From NCBI GenBank assembly GCA_963665765.1, contig OY762464.1:744001-808000 (forward strand): a DNA stretch of 64,000 nucleotides, written 5' to 3'. Within the stretch, counting starts at the first letter, position 1; every line of letters starts with the position of its first letter. Position numbers and translations under genes: made by a program. Positions 37,039-46,262 of the stretch are shown piece after piece. Under the pieces are notes generated by a model, which was given only the letters and a program-made list of their open reading frames with translations, was not told the DNA's origin and made no database searches. The stretch is from Bin76 sp963665765. Lineage in GTDB: Bacteria > Actinomycetota > Acidimicrobiia > Spongiisociales > ZC4RG35.

Positions 37039-37905
37039 ATGTATCCACCTGCATTTGAATACCAGGCACCGGACACCTTGGAGGGTGCCCTGGCCGCCTT
37101 GGCGGAGTTGGGAGATGACGGGAGGGTGCTGGCCGGGGGCCAAAGTCTCATCCCCATGATGAAGCTCCGTCTGGCCAATCCCGCCCATCTGGTCGACATC
37201 AACCGGATCAGTGGTCTCTCCCATGTGTCCCGCCGGAACGGGACGCTTCGGATCGGCGCTCTGGCCCGTCACAACGATGTCGTCCGCTCGGCCGACGCCC
37301 AGGCAGTGGAGGTGGTGTCCTCGGCTGCCCCCTGGATCTCAGATCCTTTGGTCCGCAACCGGGGCACGGTGTGCGGATCGGTGGCTCACTGTGACCCGGA
37401 AGGCGACTGGAACTCGGTGATGCTGGCCGCCCGCGCGGAAGTGGTGGCCCAAAGCTCTTCGGGTTCCCGCACCATTCCGATCGACGATTTCATCGTGAGC
37501 TACTTCACCAACTCCCTTCATCTTGGCGAGATGGTCACCGAAGTCCGGATGCCGACGCCGTCGGGCGCCTCGGGCGGGGCCTACCTGAAACTGGAGCGCA
37601 AGATCGGTGACTACGCCACCGTCGGGGTGGCCGTCCAGTTGGAGCTGGCCGGCGACGGAAGCATCGCCCAGGCGGGGATCGGGTTGACCGCGGTGAATTA
37701 TCAGAACACCCGCGCCACGGCCGCCGAAGATCTGCTGCGCGGCGAGATGCCTTCGGACGAGTTGTTCGCCGAGGCCGGTGCGGCGGCCGCGGCCGCATCC
37801 GACCCCCAGACCGATGTGCGGGGAGACGCCGACTGGAAACGCAACGTGGTGGCGGTCTACACCCGGCGAGGGTTGGCCCAGGCCGTTGCATCGGCTGGAA
37901 GCTAG
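37039..37905 (+). CDS. coxM: carbon monoxide dehydrogenase medium (FAD) subunit
   Basis: 288-residue FAD-binding subunit of the molybdenum hydroxylase family: AGGQSLIPMMKLRLA and a TVCGSVAHCDPEGDW segment contact FAD. ATG 37039 has GAGCGAGGA upstream. It passes electrons from the 2Fe-2S subunit to the respiratory chain. First gene of coxM-coxS-coxL, the order typical of true (form I) CO dehydrogenases. Confidence 0.93.
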   Translation: MYPPAFEYQAPDTLEGALAALAELGDDGRVLAGGQSLIPMMKLRLANPAHLVDINRISGLSHVSRRNGTLRIGALARHNDVVRSADAQAVEVVSSAAPWISDPLVRNRGTVCGSVAHCDPEGDWNSVMLAARAEVVAQSSSGSRTIPIDDFIVSYFTNSLHLGEMVTEVRMPTPSGASGGAYLKLERKIGDYATVGVAVQLELAGDGSIAQAGIGLTAVNYQNTRATAAEDLLRGEMPSDELFAEAGAAAAAASDPQTDVRGDADWKRNVVAVYTRRGLAQAVASAGS

Positions 37906-37917
37906 GAGAGAACGACC

Positions 37918-38391
37918 ATGCAAATCACCATCAATGTCAACGGAACCGACCGCACCGCCGAGGTGGAACCCCGACGGCTTCTGGTTGACGCCATCCGCTC
38001 GGACTTCGGGCTGACCGGAACTCACATCGGCTGCGACACCACCAGTTGCGGCGCATGTACGGTGCTGGTGGACGGCGCGCCCGTCAAATCGTGCACCATG
38101 TTCGCCGTGCAGGCGGACGGCGCCACAGTCACCACCGTGGAAGGACTCAAACAGGGCGGCGCACTGAGTTCCGTTCAGAAAGGCTTCACCCAGGAGCACG
38201 GCCTGCAATGCGGTTTCTGCACCCCCGGGATGATGCTGGTCTCCACCGCCTTGCTGGAAGAGAACCCCGATCCGACCGAGGACGAAATCCGCTGGGCGAT
38301 CTCGGGCAACCTCTGCCGGTGCACCGGATATGTCAACATCGTTAAAGCCGTGCAATGGGCGGCGGCCCAAAACGGCGGGGAGGAAGGCTGA
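37918..38391 (+). CDS. coxS: carbon monoxide dehydrogenase small (2Fe-2S) subunit
   Basis: 157 residues with two 2Fe-2S clusters: a plant-type site (HIGCDTTSCGACTVLVDG) and a C-terminal helical site (CGFCTPGM and LCRCTGY). Transfers electrons from the Mo/Cu centre to FAD. Located 12 bp after coxM and 2 bp before coxL. Confidence 0.95.
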   Translation: MQITINVNGTDRTAEVEPRRLLVDAIRSDFGLTGTHIGCDTTSCGACTVLVDGAPVKSCTMFAVQADGATVTTVEGLKQGGALSSVQKGFTQEHGLQCGFCTPGMMLVSTALLEENPDPTEDEIRWAISGNLCRCTGYVNIVKAVQWAAAQNGGEEG

Positions 38392-38393
38392 AC

Positions 38394-40757
38394 ATGCAGA
38401 CTTTGACCCATCACCAACCTTGCACCTCCCCGGAAATCGGAGGGGTGGGCCACTCCGTACCCCGAGTCGAGGACTCCCGGTTCCTACAGGGAGCGGGCAA
38501 CTACCTCGACGACGTCAATCTGCCCGGAATGCTGCATATGGCCATCCTGCGCAGCCCGGTGGCGCACGCCAAACTGGTGAGCATCGACTCCTCGGCCGCC
38601 ATGGAACTGCCCGGGGTGCTGGCAGTGGTCACCGGCGAACTGATGGCCGCTCACAATCTGGCGTGGATGCCCACCCTGTCGGGGGACACCCAGGCCGTGT
38701 TGGCCACCGACAAGGTGCGCTATCAGGGACAGGAAGTGGCGGCGGTGATCGCCACCGACCGCTACACCGCCGAGGACGCCCTGCGGCTGATTGATGTCGA
38801 CTATGAGGAACTGGAACCGATCATCAATCCGCAGCGGGCGTTGGAGAAAGATGCTCCCCTGATCCGCACCGACAAAGAAGACGTCACCGACAACGTCTCC
38901 TTCACCTGGGAGGCGGGCGACGCCGCCGCCACCGACGCGGCGTTCGCCCAAGCGGCCCGGGTGGTGACCATCGAAACCCACTACCCGCGTTCCCATCCCT
39001 CTCCGTTGGAAACGTGCGGCATCGTGGCTGACGTCAACCCGGCCACCGGCAAGGCCACCATCTATATGACCTCGCAGGCGCCCCACGCCCACCGCACTTT
39101 GTTTGCCCTGGTGGCGGGTCTGCCCGAGCAGAATATCCGGATCATCTCCCCCGACATCGGGGGCGGGTTCGGCAACAAGGTGCCCATCTATCCCGGTTAC
39201 GTGGTGGCCACCGCCGCCTCGCTTCTGATCGGCCAGCCGGTGAAGTGGGTGGAGAGCCGCACCGAGAACCTGATCTCGACCGGGTTCGGGCGCGACTACT
39301 ACATGACCGGATCCCTGGCGCTGGACGAAAACGGACGGATCCTGGGATTGCGGACCGATCTTTTGGCAGACCAGGGGGCGTTCTATTCCGATGCCCAGCC
39401 CACCAAGTTCCGGGCCGGTCTGTTTCACATCGTCACGGGGTCCTATGATTTCGGGGCCGCCCATGTCACCGCCAAAGGCGCCTATACCAACAAGGCGCCG
39501 GGAGGAGTGGCCTATCGGTGTTCCTTCCGGGTGACCGAGGCCTCCTATCTCATCGAGAGGCTTATCCAGAACGCGGCCTACGAGATCGGAATGGATCCCG
39601 CCGAGTTGCGCCGGATGAACTTCATACAGCCCGACCAGTTTCCCTACACCTCCCCCACCGGGTTCGTATACGACTCCGGTGACTACGAGACGGCCCTGCA
39701 GAAGGCCATGGACATGATCGGGTATGACGAGCTACGGGCCGAGCAGGCTGCGGCGCGGGCGGAAGGTCGGCTGATCGGGATCGGGATGGCCAGCTTCACC
39801 GAGGTGGTGGGCGCCGGTCCGGCCCACACCTACGACATCGCCGGGCTGAAAATGTTCGACTCGGCCGAGTTGCGGGTCCATCCCACCGGCAAGGCCATTC
39901 TGAAACTGGGCGTCAAGACCCAGGGACAGGGCCATGAGACCAGCTTCGCGCAGATCGTCGCCGAGGAGCTGGGGATTCCCTCCACCGACATCGCAGTGAT
40001 GCACGGGGACACCGACAACACCCCCTACGGGCTGGGCACCTACGCCTCCCGCTCCATTCCGGTGGGAGGTGGCGCCACGGCCATGGTGGCCCGCAAACTC
40101 CGCGACAAAGCCCGGAAGATCGCGGCCCATCTGCTGGAAGCCTCACCCGAGGACCTTGAGTGGGAACCGGGCAAATTCTCGGTGAAAGGTTCACCGGATT
40201 CGAGCGTGACCATCCAGGACATCGCCTTCGCGGCCTACACCAACCACCCCGAGGACGAGGAGGCGGGTCTCGAGGGTGTCCACTATTACAACCCGCCCAA
40301 CATGACCTACCCGTTCGGGACCTACATCGTGGTGGTGGACATCGACGCCGACACCGGAGTGTGGAAGGTCCGGCGGATGGTGGCGGTGGACGACTGCGGA
40401 GTGCGGATCAACCCCATGATCGTGGACGGGCAGATCCACGGAGGCCTGACGGAGGGATTCGCCAAGGCCAACATGCAGTGGATCACCTTCGACGACGACG
40501 GCAACTGCATCGGATCCAACTTCATGGACTACCTGATACCCACCGCTTGGGAGACCCCCCGCTTCGAGCTGGGCGAGACGGTCACTCCCTCTCCTCACCA
40601 TCCGATCGGGGCCAAGGGTGTGGGAGAGTCGGCCACGGTCGGGTCGCCGGCCGCGTTCGTGAACGCGGTGATTGATGCGGTGGCCCACCTGGGGATCCGC
40701 AACATCGACATGCCGGTTCTTCCCGACCGTGTCTGGAAAGCCATCCGGAACGCCTGA
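38394..40757 (+). CDS. coxL: form I aerobic CO dehydrogenase large (Mo-Cu) subunit
   Basis: 787 residues. The active-site loop reads AYRCSFR at residues 373-379 (39510-39530), the diagnostic form I sequence whose Cys (here Cys376) holds copper; form II enzymes have AYRGAGR instead. The catalytic Glu is in GAKGVGESATVG near the C-terminus. The enzyme oxidises CO to CO2. ATG 38394 follows the coxS stop by two bases. The signature makes real CO oxidation likely rather than another hydroxylase activity. Confidence 0.94.
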   Translation: MQTLTHHQPCTSPEIGGVGHSVPRVEDSRFLQGAGNYLDDVNLPGMLHMAILRSPVAHAKLVSIDSSAAMELPGVLAVVTGELMAAHNLAWMPTLSGDTQAVLATDKVRYQGQEVAAVIATDRYTAEDALRLIDVDYEELEPIINPQRALEKDAPLIRTDKEDVTDNVSFTWEAGDAAATDAAFAQAARVVTIETHYPRSHPSPLETCGIVADVNPATGKATIYMTSQAPHAHRTLFALVAGLPEQNIRIISPDIGGGFGNKVPIYPGYVVATAASLLIGQPVKWVESRTENLISTGFGRDYYMTGSLALDENGRILGLRTDLLADQGAFYSDAQPTKFRAGLFHIVTGSYDFGAAHVTAKGAYTNKAPGGVAYRCSFRVTEASYLIERLIQNAAYEIGMDPAELRRMNFIQPDQFPYTSPTGFVYDSGDYETALQKAMDMIGYDELRAEQAAARAEGRLIGIGMASFTEVVGAGPAHTYDIAGLKMFDSAELRVHPTGKAILKLGVKTQGQGHETSFAQIVAEELGIPSTDIAVMHGDTDNTPYGLGTYASRSIPVGGGATAMVARKLRDKARKIAAHLLEASPEDLEWEPGKFSVKGSPDSSVTIQDIAFAAYTNHPEDEEAGLEGVHYYNPPNMTYPFGTYIVVVDIDADTGVWKVRRMVAVDDCGVRINPMIVDGQIHGGLTEGFAKANMQWITFDDDGNCIGSNFMDYLIPTAWETPRFELGETVTPSPHHPIGAKGVGESATVGSPAAFVNAVIDAVAHLGIRNIDMPVLPDRVWKAIRNA

Positions 40758-40793
40758 ATCCATCGGTGAGCGGCTCGCCTGTCCCAGATGGTG

Positions 40794-41834
40794 ATGGGCG
40801 AGCTGCTGGACCGAGCCGTTGCTCTGCGTTCCCGGGGCGAGCCGTTCGTGCTGGCCACGGTGGTGTGGAGTGGCGGGTTGTCGTCGGGCAAGCAGGGATA
40901 CCGGGCGATCATCTCCGCCGACGGGGGGATGCGGGGATGGTTGGGCGGTGCCTGCGCCGCGCCCACCCTGACCCGGGTAGCCCGCCAGGTCCTGTCCGAG
41001 GGACGGGCGCGTCTGGTGGTGCTGGGACCCGATCACGGTCTGGCCGGAGGCGACCGGCCGGGAGTGGAGATCGTGCCCATGGCCTGTGACAGCGAGGGGA
41101 CGATGGAGGTGTATCTGGAGCCGGTGTTCCCCCCGCCCCATCTGGTGGTGGTGGGCCGATCCCCGGCGGTGCGCGCTCTGGCGGCCATGGCCCGGGCGCT
41201 CGGCTGGCGCACCTCCCTGGTGGACGACGGGGGCCGAGCCGAGGATCACGACCCGGCCGAGCGGGTCTTTCTGACCCTCGATCTGGAACGGGTGGGGGTG
41301 GATTGCCAGACCATGGTGGTGGTGGCCACCCAGGGTCACTACGACGAAGAGGCCTTGGGCGCGGCGCTCCGCACTTCGGCTCGTTACGTGGGCTTGGTTG
41401 CCTCTCACAAGCGCTCGGGGGCAGTGGCGTCCTACCTCCGGGATCGGGGGATCTCCGAAACCGACCTGGCACGGATCCGGGCGCCGGCGGGGCTCGATTT
41501 GGGGAGGGTGGGCCATCGGGAGATGGCGGTGAGCATCCTGGCCGAACTGGTGGCTCTGCGGGGTTCCACGCCCCGGGTTTCGGAAGCGGCCGCCTCGGAT
41601 AGCGGACGCGGCACAGCCCCGACCGAGGGGGTTGTTTCGGCCTGCTCGGATGAGCCCGAGACGGTGGACACTGTCGGAGAGGAAGTGACCGACCCGGTGT
41701 GCGGGATGATGGTGATCCCCGACCGCGCTCGCTTCTCGGCCCAACACCTCGGGCGACGCTACTGGTTCTGCGCAGCCGGATGCGAGACTGCCTTCCGCCG
41801 CCATCCGATGAGTTATCTCGGCGCGCCGGGGTGA
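40794..41834 (+). CDS. XdhC/CoxF-type maturation factor fused to a YHS domain
   Basis: About 346 residues. An XdhC-like N-terminal domain (GGLSSGKQGYRA, then GGACAAPTL) is followed by an XdhC Rossmann domain (LVVVGRSPAVRAL; VVVATQGHYDEEAL). At residues ~300-340 there is a YHS domain (DPVCGMMV ... RRYWFCAAGCETAF) with four Cys that could bind a metal. XdhC proteins insert sulfurated molybdenum cofactor. Because CO dehydrogenase also needs copper, the YHS part may bind copper (inference). It starts 36 bp after coxL; the start codon is uncertain (40788 or 40794). Confidence 0.85.
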   Translation: MGELLDRAVALRSRGEPFVLATVVWSGGLSSGKQGYRAIISADGGMRGWLGGACAAPTLTRVARQVLSEGRARLVVLGPDHGLAGGDRPGVEIVPMACDSEGTMEVYLEPVFPPPHLVVVGRSPAVRALAAMARALGWRTSLVDDGGRAEDHDPAERVFLTLDLERVGVDCQTMVVVATQGHYDEEALGAALRTSARYVGLVASHKRSGAVASYLRDRGISETDLARIRAPAGLDLGRVGHREMAVSILAELVALRGSTPRVSEAAASDSGRGTAPTEGVVSACSDEPETVDTVGEEVTDPVCGMMVIPDRARFSAQHLGRRYWFCAAGCETAFRRHPMSYLGAPG

Positions 41835-42619
41835 CCGACCCGAACTCTCCGATCATCCGGGCCGCCCAGGCTCTGGCCGGTTCATCGCAGATCATGGTGT
41901 TCACCGGCGCCGGGGTGTCCACCGAGTCGGGCATCCCCGACTTTCGAGGTCCGGACGGATTGTGGACCAAGCTCGATCCCGAGGACTTCCACATTGATCG
42001 TTACATGTCAAGCCGCAGGGTGCGGGTAATGCGCTGGCAGCTGCACCAGCAGGGCGAACTGTTGGGCTCAGGCTCCCAGGTGAGACCCAACGCCGCTCAT
42101 CTGGCCATTGTGGATTTGTGGAAAGCCGGGCGGCTTTCGGGGTGCGTGACCCAGAACATCGATGGACTTCATCAGGAAGCCGGTCTGCCCGACGATCTGG
42201 TCTCCGAGCTGCATGGCAACGTCCGCAAGACCCGATGCATGAGCTGTCCGGCGCAATGGCCCACCGCCGAGGTGATCGAGTGGGTGGCCGCCGGACAAGA
42301 GGACCCCCGATGTTCTCACTGTGGGGGAATAGTGAAAACCGCCACCGTCTCGTTCGGACAGATGCTGCCGGAACGAGAAATACAAAAGGCCCGATTCTTC
42401 TCGGCGCCGGCCGACGGGGTACTGGTGATCGGCTCCACGCTCTCGGTCTATCCGGCCGCGGAGATCCCCGCCTCGGCGGCCCGCCAGGGAATCCCGATGG
42501 TGATCATCAACCTCGGTCCCACCGACTACGACCATCTGGCAAAGGCGAAAGTTTCCCTCCCGGCCGGTCAGGCAGTTCCTGAACTGGTGGCCGCCTTGGG
42601 AGTGGAGGCCGGCAAGTAG
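41831..42619 (+). CDS. cobB: Sir2-family NAD-dependent deacylase
   Basis: 262-residue sirtuin: GAGVSTESGIPDFRG for NAD, TQNIDGLH, the catalytic His in SELHGN, and the zinc Cys pairs CMSCP and CSHCGG. The GTG at 41831 overlaps the stop of the XdhC-YHS gene (GTGA). Removes acyl groups from lysines. Its coupling to a CO dehydrogenase maturation gene is unusual and may only reflect shared expression. Confidence 0.92.
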   Translation: MTDPNSPIIRAAQALAGSSQIMVFTGAGVSTESGIPDFRGPDGLWTKLDPEDFHIDRYMSSRRVRVMRWQLHQQGELLGSGSQVRPNAAHLAIVDLWKAGRLSGCVTQNIDGLHQEAGLPDDLVSELHGNVRKTRCMSCPAQWPTAEVIEWVAAGQEDPRCSHCGGIVKTATVSFGQMLPEREIQKARFFSAPADGVLVIGSTLSVYPAAEIPASAARQGIPMVIINLGPTDYDHLAKAKVSLPAGQAVPELVAALGVEAGK

Positions 42620-42650
42620 GGATTGGGTGCTGTCGGGTTGTGAATCCGGA

Positions 42651-42669
42651 CGCTAACTCGCGAAAATCG
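42651..42669 (+). repeat. dispersed element, copy B
   Basis: CGCTAACTCGCGAAAATCG. It matches 18 of 19 bases of the copy at 62221-62239 on the other strand. Similarity continues beyond it into a GGGCCC-containing GC-rich flank (to about 42706). It lies just after the sirtuin stop. Confidence 0.65.
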
Positions 42670-42873
42670 CCACGGCCCTTTTTGCCCTTCGGGCCCCTCC
42701 CCCGCCATCCACCTAGCCATGGTTGGGACGCGAGGCCGCCTTCTGAGCGGGACCTCGTGAACCCGAGATTTGACCTCGGCAACGGTCCGCGACGTCCGAT
42801 CAGACCGGGAGGTGTTTTGACCCCTTCAATATGCTCCCGGGTTTGCGACAAAGTCCACTCCCGGCATCCCCTA

Positions 42874-42883
42874 ATTTTCGCGA
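42874..42883 (+). repeat. short relative of the dispersed element, copy C
   Basis: ATTTTCGCGA preceded by CTA, giving CTAATTTTCGCGA, which resembles the CTAATTCGCGA core of the other copies in the same orientation as copy B. Only about 11-13 bases are shared, so chance is possible. Confidence 0.3.
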
Positions 42884-43048
42884 TCCCCTATTACCTGTCT
42901 CGCGCCGCTCGAAAATCCTCGGGGTGGTGGCGAGTCAAGGGGTGAGGTTGAGTCAGCCCCAATCCTGCTGGATCCTTCCCGGTCTCTCGATTACCGGGCC
43001 GCGGCACTGAAACAGGACATGGCCCAAGATGCCTTCGACCCCATGTCA

Positions 43049-44012
43049 TCAGCCGTTCCGAGAGAACCGTCCGATCAAGCGGCTGACCGCCAAGGTGAAG
43101 GGCTGTTCTGGACCGTCGGGATGGACCTTGCCGATCGTGCTGTCAATCGAATGGACTCACCGCTGCCGCGCCGGAGTGGCGAAGCGGTACGGTTAGCCGG
43201 GTCGTTACACCTCGGACCGGTCGGGCGCCTTTCGACAATACTCGGCCCTTTCCGGCACGGGCCGCGTAGACCGCGTGCCCCGCTTTCCAGGCTGAAACAT
43301 CGATCCCGGCACGCGACCCGTGTATTCCAAGACAATGTTCAGCCCAAATTCCCTGTGAGGATCCCCCGTGGAAGAGAATCGACGTTGGAAGGCCAGTAAC
43401 AAAGCCTGGTAGTCATCAAAGCCTCTTGTCGTTGACCACCTGGTTGACCCGGTAGGGGATCCCCACCCCCCGGTCCGCTATCACCACCGTCAGCTGCTCG
43501 ACTGGCTGATCGGCATGTTGTACGGAGCGCCGCCATGCCGCCCGGCCACTGGTTTACGGAGAGCAACCGCCAGAATGCCTCCTCCATCTCACCCAGAGTT
43601 GCACCGTCGAACGCGGTCTCGTAAAGGGTCCGGTTCACGCCACCGGACCGGGAACCGAGGAGATGGCGGCCGGGATGAGAATATCGATGATGGTTTCGAT
43701 CTCGGACAACGCCCGCTCCGGTGGGAGGGGATGCCTGGACACCGGATCGACAGTGGTGTATTGCCAAGACTGACCGCGGTGTTTGTATCCGGCGATCAGA
43801 CCGAAACAGGGCGCCAGACCCTCCGGCGTCTGCTCCGCGAAGGAAAAAACCCGGCAGGGGAGTTCGGGGACCGGTTGGCACTCCACACTGGTGGATGTAG
43901 AGAACCTCCAGTTATGCCGTCCATTTGCGACGAGTTCTTCCAGCCAAGCCGCCGCCATGTCTTCCACCTCGGAGCGGGGAGGACTCACATGCGCTGGTTC
44001 TTCCGCCACCAT
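43049..44012 (-). pseudogene. decayed GHKL-ATPase (histidine-kinase-like) gene
   Basis: Reading the minus strand and switching frame several times gives a coherent protein-like chain. An N-terminal half comes from 44012 to about 43640 (MAAAWLEELVANG to LIPAAISS). A frameshift leads to TLYETAFDGATLGEMEEAFW. Another near 43500 leads to VVIADRGVGIPYRVNQVVND and a TGA at 43416-43418. Beyond it the other frames continue with GLNIVLEYTG and TIGKVHPDGPEQPFTLAVSR, ending near 43049. DRGVGIP and GLNIVLEYTG resemble the G1 and G2 boxes of GHKL ATPases. It begins 18 bp after the thioesterase. At least four disruptions rule out a working product. Confidence 0.55.
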
Positions 44013-44030
44013 CAGGGCAAAGAATACCTA

Positions 44031-44438
44031 TCAGGAGCTGGGCACTCGATAGGGAACGGCGGCTTCGGCGAAGCCCGGGGGAGTGCGTTGGGGCTTGCCG
44101 TCCAGGTTGGTGAAGGCAGCCTTGATCTCCAAACCCGCCACCGGTTCCGAACTCACCTGGGCTTTCTGAGACCAGCGGGTGGAAGCGCGGCGCACCTCCC
44201 GGACTCTGGTGGTGATCTGAATCTCGTCACCGAGGCACGCCGGGGTGTAATAGCGGATGTGGGCCTCCACCAGCACGATCTGCCGGCCCATCTCGGCGAG
44301 CCGCGCCATGCTGAACCCCATCTCATCCAACAGATCCACCCTGGCTGTCTCAAAAAAGCTCAGATAGCGGGCGTGGTTGACGTGGTTGTAGGGATCAAGG
44401 TCGGAAAACCGCACTCGGAGCACGGTGTGATGGGCCAT
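44031..44438 (-). CDS. acyl-CoA thioesterase, hotdog fold (YbgC-like)
   Basis: 135 residues with the 4-hydroxybenzoyl-CoA thioesterase motif RFSDLDPYNHVNHARYL containing the catalytic Asp. Hydrolyses acyl-CoA esters; the chain preference is unknown. AGGCTA at 44445-44450 (TAGCCT on the coding strand) is 6 nt before the ATG, suggesting a leaderless mRNA. Its downstream partner is a decayed gene. Confidence 0.88.
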   Translation of the reverse strand: MAHHTVLRVRFSDLDPYNHVNHARYLSFFETARVDLLDEMGFSMARLAEMGRQIVLVEAHIRYYTPACLGDEIQITTRVREVRRASTRWSQKAQVSSEPVAGLEIKAAFTNLDGKPQRTPPGFAEAAVPYRVPSS

Positions 44439-44514
44439 ACCGGAAGGCTAGATGGGACCGATGGCGTCACCGTTCGTTTTGACTAACCCAACTCGGTTTC
44501 GTAGCCTTGAGCCG

Positions 44515-44907
44515 GTGGCACAGATAGCCCGGTTTCCCCTCTTTCGCCTCATCTATTTCATCCTGGGATTGGTTTGCCTGGGTTTTGTTTTCCTGAGTTG
44601 GCTGCCGGGGATTCCCACCGCCGATTTTGTGATCCTGGCCCTGTTTTTCTTCGCCCGCTCCTCGCGGCGCTTCGAGATGTGGCTACGCAACCACCCGGTG
44701 TTCGGCAAGATCATCAAAAGCTATGAGGGTGGACTGACGGTGAGGGCCAAGACCATTGCACTGGTGGGGATTACCTTTTCGATTGGCATATCGGCGGTTC
44801 TTCTTACGGCCGACACCTTATTGCGGGTGATCCTGGTGGCGGTGGCCATTCTGGCCTGGTGGTATGTGCTGAGCCGCCCCACCAAACCCCTGCCGGCGGG
44901 CGCCTGA
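44515..44907 (+). CDS. DUF454 (YbaN-like) inner-membrane protein
   Basis: About 130 residues: the family core FILGLVCLGFVFLSWLPGIPTADF, FFARSSRRFEMWL, HPVFGKII, then two transmembrane helices near the C-terminus. I choose GTG 44515: TTGACT at 44479-44484 and TAGCCT at 44502-44507 form a promoter that ends 7 nt before it. The longer frame from 44452 would run through that promoter. The function of DUF454 is not established. Confidence 0.78.
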   Translation: MAQIARFPLFRLIYFILGLVCLGFVFLSWLPGIPTADFVILALFFFARSSRRFEMWLRNHPVFGKIIKSYEGGLTVRAKTIALVGITFSIGISAVLLTADTLLRVILVAVAILAWWYVLSRPTKPLPAGA

Positions 44908-44923
44908 CCCAGCCCGGTCCGGG

Positions 44924-45793
44924 TCACCACCGCCCGGGCCGGATTACCTGCGACACGATCTTCTCGGCGGTTCGATACTGCTCGGGCCGGGGCTGATCCA
45001 GAATAAATTCGTTCACTCCCACCGCGGCATAGGTGCCCACCACCTCCGTGAAGGCATTGACGCTCGACCAGGCATCCGGCAGACCTTGAGCGGCCATATT
45101 GGACGCCCAGCCATAGAAGGAACGGATTATCTCGGCGGGGTCCCTGCCTATCCGGAGGCAGGCTTGGTCCAGCAGCCGGTTGCGCTCGGCGATCTCCTCC
45201 ACCGTCCCGAACGAGTTCCACCGATCGGCATAACGAGCGCAGATCGCCAGCATACGGGGGCGATGAGCGCCCAGGGTCAGTGGTGGGCGGGGTGACTGCC
45301 GGGGCCGGGGCCGCAACCGGGCCTCCTTCAGCCGGTAATGCCGACCCTGGCGGGTAACCGTCTCGCCCCGCAGCAGGGCATCGACAATCTCCACCGCCTC
45401 CTCGAATCTTTCCACCAGGACCCTGGGATTGCCAAACGGTATGCCGAAGCGCTCGTGCTCCTCGGCGAACCACCCGGCCCCGAACCCCAGTTCCAAACGT
45501 CCCTCCGAAATGTGGTCGATAGTGATGGCCTGCTGCGCCAAAAGGGCAGGATGGCGGAAAGTGTTGCTCCCCACCAGGACCCCCACCCGGATCCGAGAAG
45601 TTTGGGTGGCCAGAGCCGCCAACAGAGTCCATCCCTCAAAATAGGGGCCTCCGGGGTCCGACGGCCGGAGGAAATGATCACAGTCCCAGATACTGTCAAA
45701 CCCCAGGTCCTCGAAATACCGCCAACGTCGGACCAAAGTGGCGTATGGTGCGGCCTGATCGGTGCAGATTCCGAACCGGATGCTTCCCCTCAC
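44924..45793 (-). CDS. LLM-class (F420-dependent-type) oxidoreductase
   Basis: 289-residue luciferase-like TIM barrel: RWRYFEDLGFDSIWDCDHFL, VGVLVGSNTFRHPALLAQQAITIDHISEGRLELGFGAGW. The non-prolyl cis and cofactor-site pattern suggests F420 or flavin use. Starts with GTG. The substrate is not predictable. It faces the DUF454 gene tail to tail. Confidence 0.88.
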   Translation of the reverse strand: MRGSIRFGICTDQAAPYATLVRRWRYFEDLGFDSIWDCDHFLRPSDPGGPYFEGWTLLAALATQTSRIRVGVLVGSNTFRHPALLAQQAITIDHISEGRLELGFGAGWFAEEHERFGIPFGNPRVLVERFEEAVEIVDALLRGETVTRQGRHYRLKEARLRPRPRQSPRPPLTLGAHRPRMLAICARYADRWNSFGTVEEIAERNRLLDQACLRIGRDPAEIIRSFYGWASNMAAQGLPDAWSSVNAFTEVVGTYAAVGVNEFILDQPRPEQYRTAEKIVSQVIRPGRW

Positions 45794-45915
45794 CTAGGCG
45801 CCACCCCCGTGACCACCAAGGTCAGATGACAACTTGCCCCATGCCGCCGAACTCCGGCCGAGACTCGACGCAATGGGGCAGTTGCTTGGGATATAGATTT
45901 GCTTCGGGTGTTCGC

Positions 45916-46107
45916 CTAGCCGCCCAGGGTGAAGAGCGCCCAAACTCCGGCAATGCCCACGACCACATAGATGATCCGTGAGACAACGTTGGTTTCGCCG
46001 AACTTGCCGGCGGTGGTAATGGCCGCTACCAGGTCGAAGCCGAACAAGCCGATCAGCCCCCAGTTGATAGCACCAATAGCCGCCAATAGGACTGCAACGG
46101 TTTCCAT
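45916..46107 (-). CDS. DUF378 small membrane protein
   Basis: 63 residues with two transmembrane helices and the DUF378 signature AIGAINWGLIGLFGFDLVA. A strong ribosome binding site (AAGGAGAG) precedes the ATG. Function unknown. It is divergent from the endonuclease/polymerase fusion with 155 bp between them. Confidence 0.86.
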   Translation of the reverse strand: METVAVLLAAIGAINWGLIGLFGFDLVAAITTAGKFGETNVVSRIIYVVVGIAGVWALFTLGG

Positions 46108-46262
46108 AGCCTCTCCTTCCTTTGAGATCGAGCCGAGTGAGCCCGCTATCTAAAATCGTAGCAGCACTTGTCAACCGTCGCCTTATGGCCACTGTCGGAG
46201 CACTAACTTCAGGTGTGCCTGGCCTGCGCGCCCGACCCGACTCCGACCATCATTGGGTCAGC

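Larger units (their letters stand above)
42620..43048. other. 429-bp gene-free region with repeat elements
   Basis: No supported open frame. It carries one copy of a 19-bp element found again near 62.2 kb (42651-42669) and a shorter related copy (42874-42883). The DNA around 42690-42710 is C-rich. No tRNA could be folded. Confidence 0.5.

Noticed and set aside
43166..43240. tRNA-like fold around GGAGTGGCGAAGCGG
   Set aside because: There is no T-arm with GTTCGA, no proper anticodon arm and no matching acceptor stem; the region reads as part of the decayed ATPase gene.
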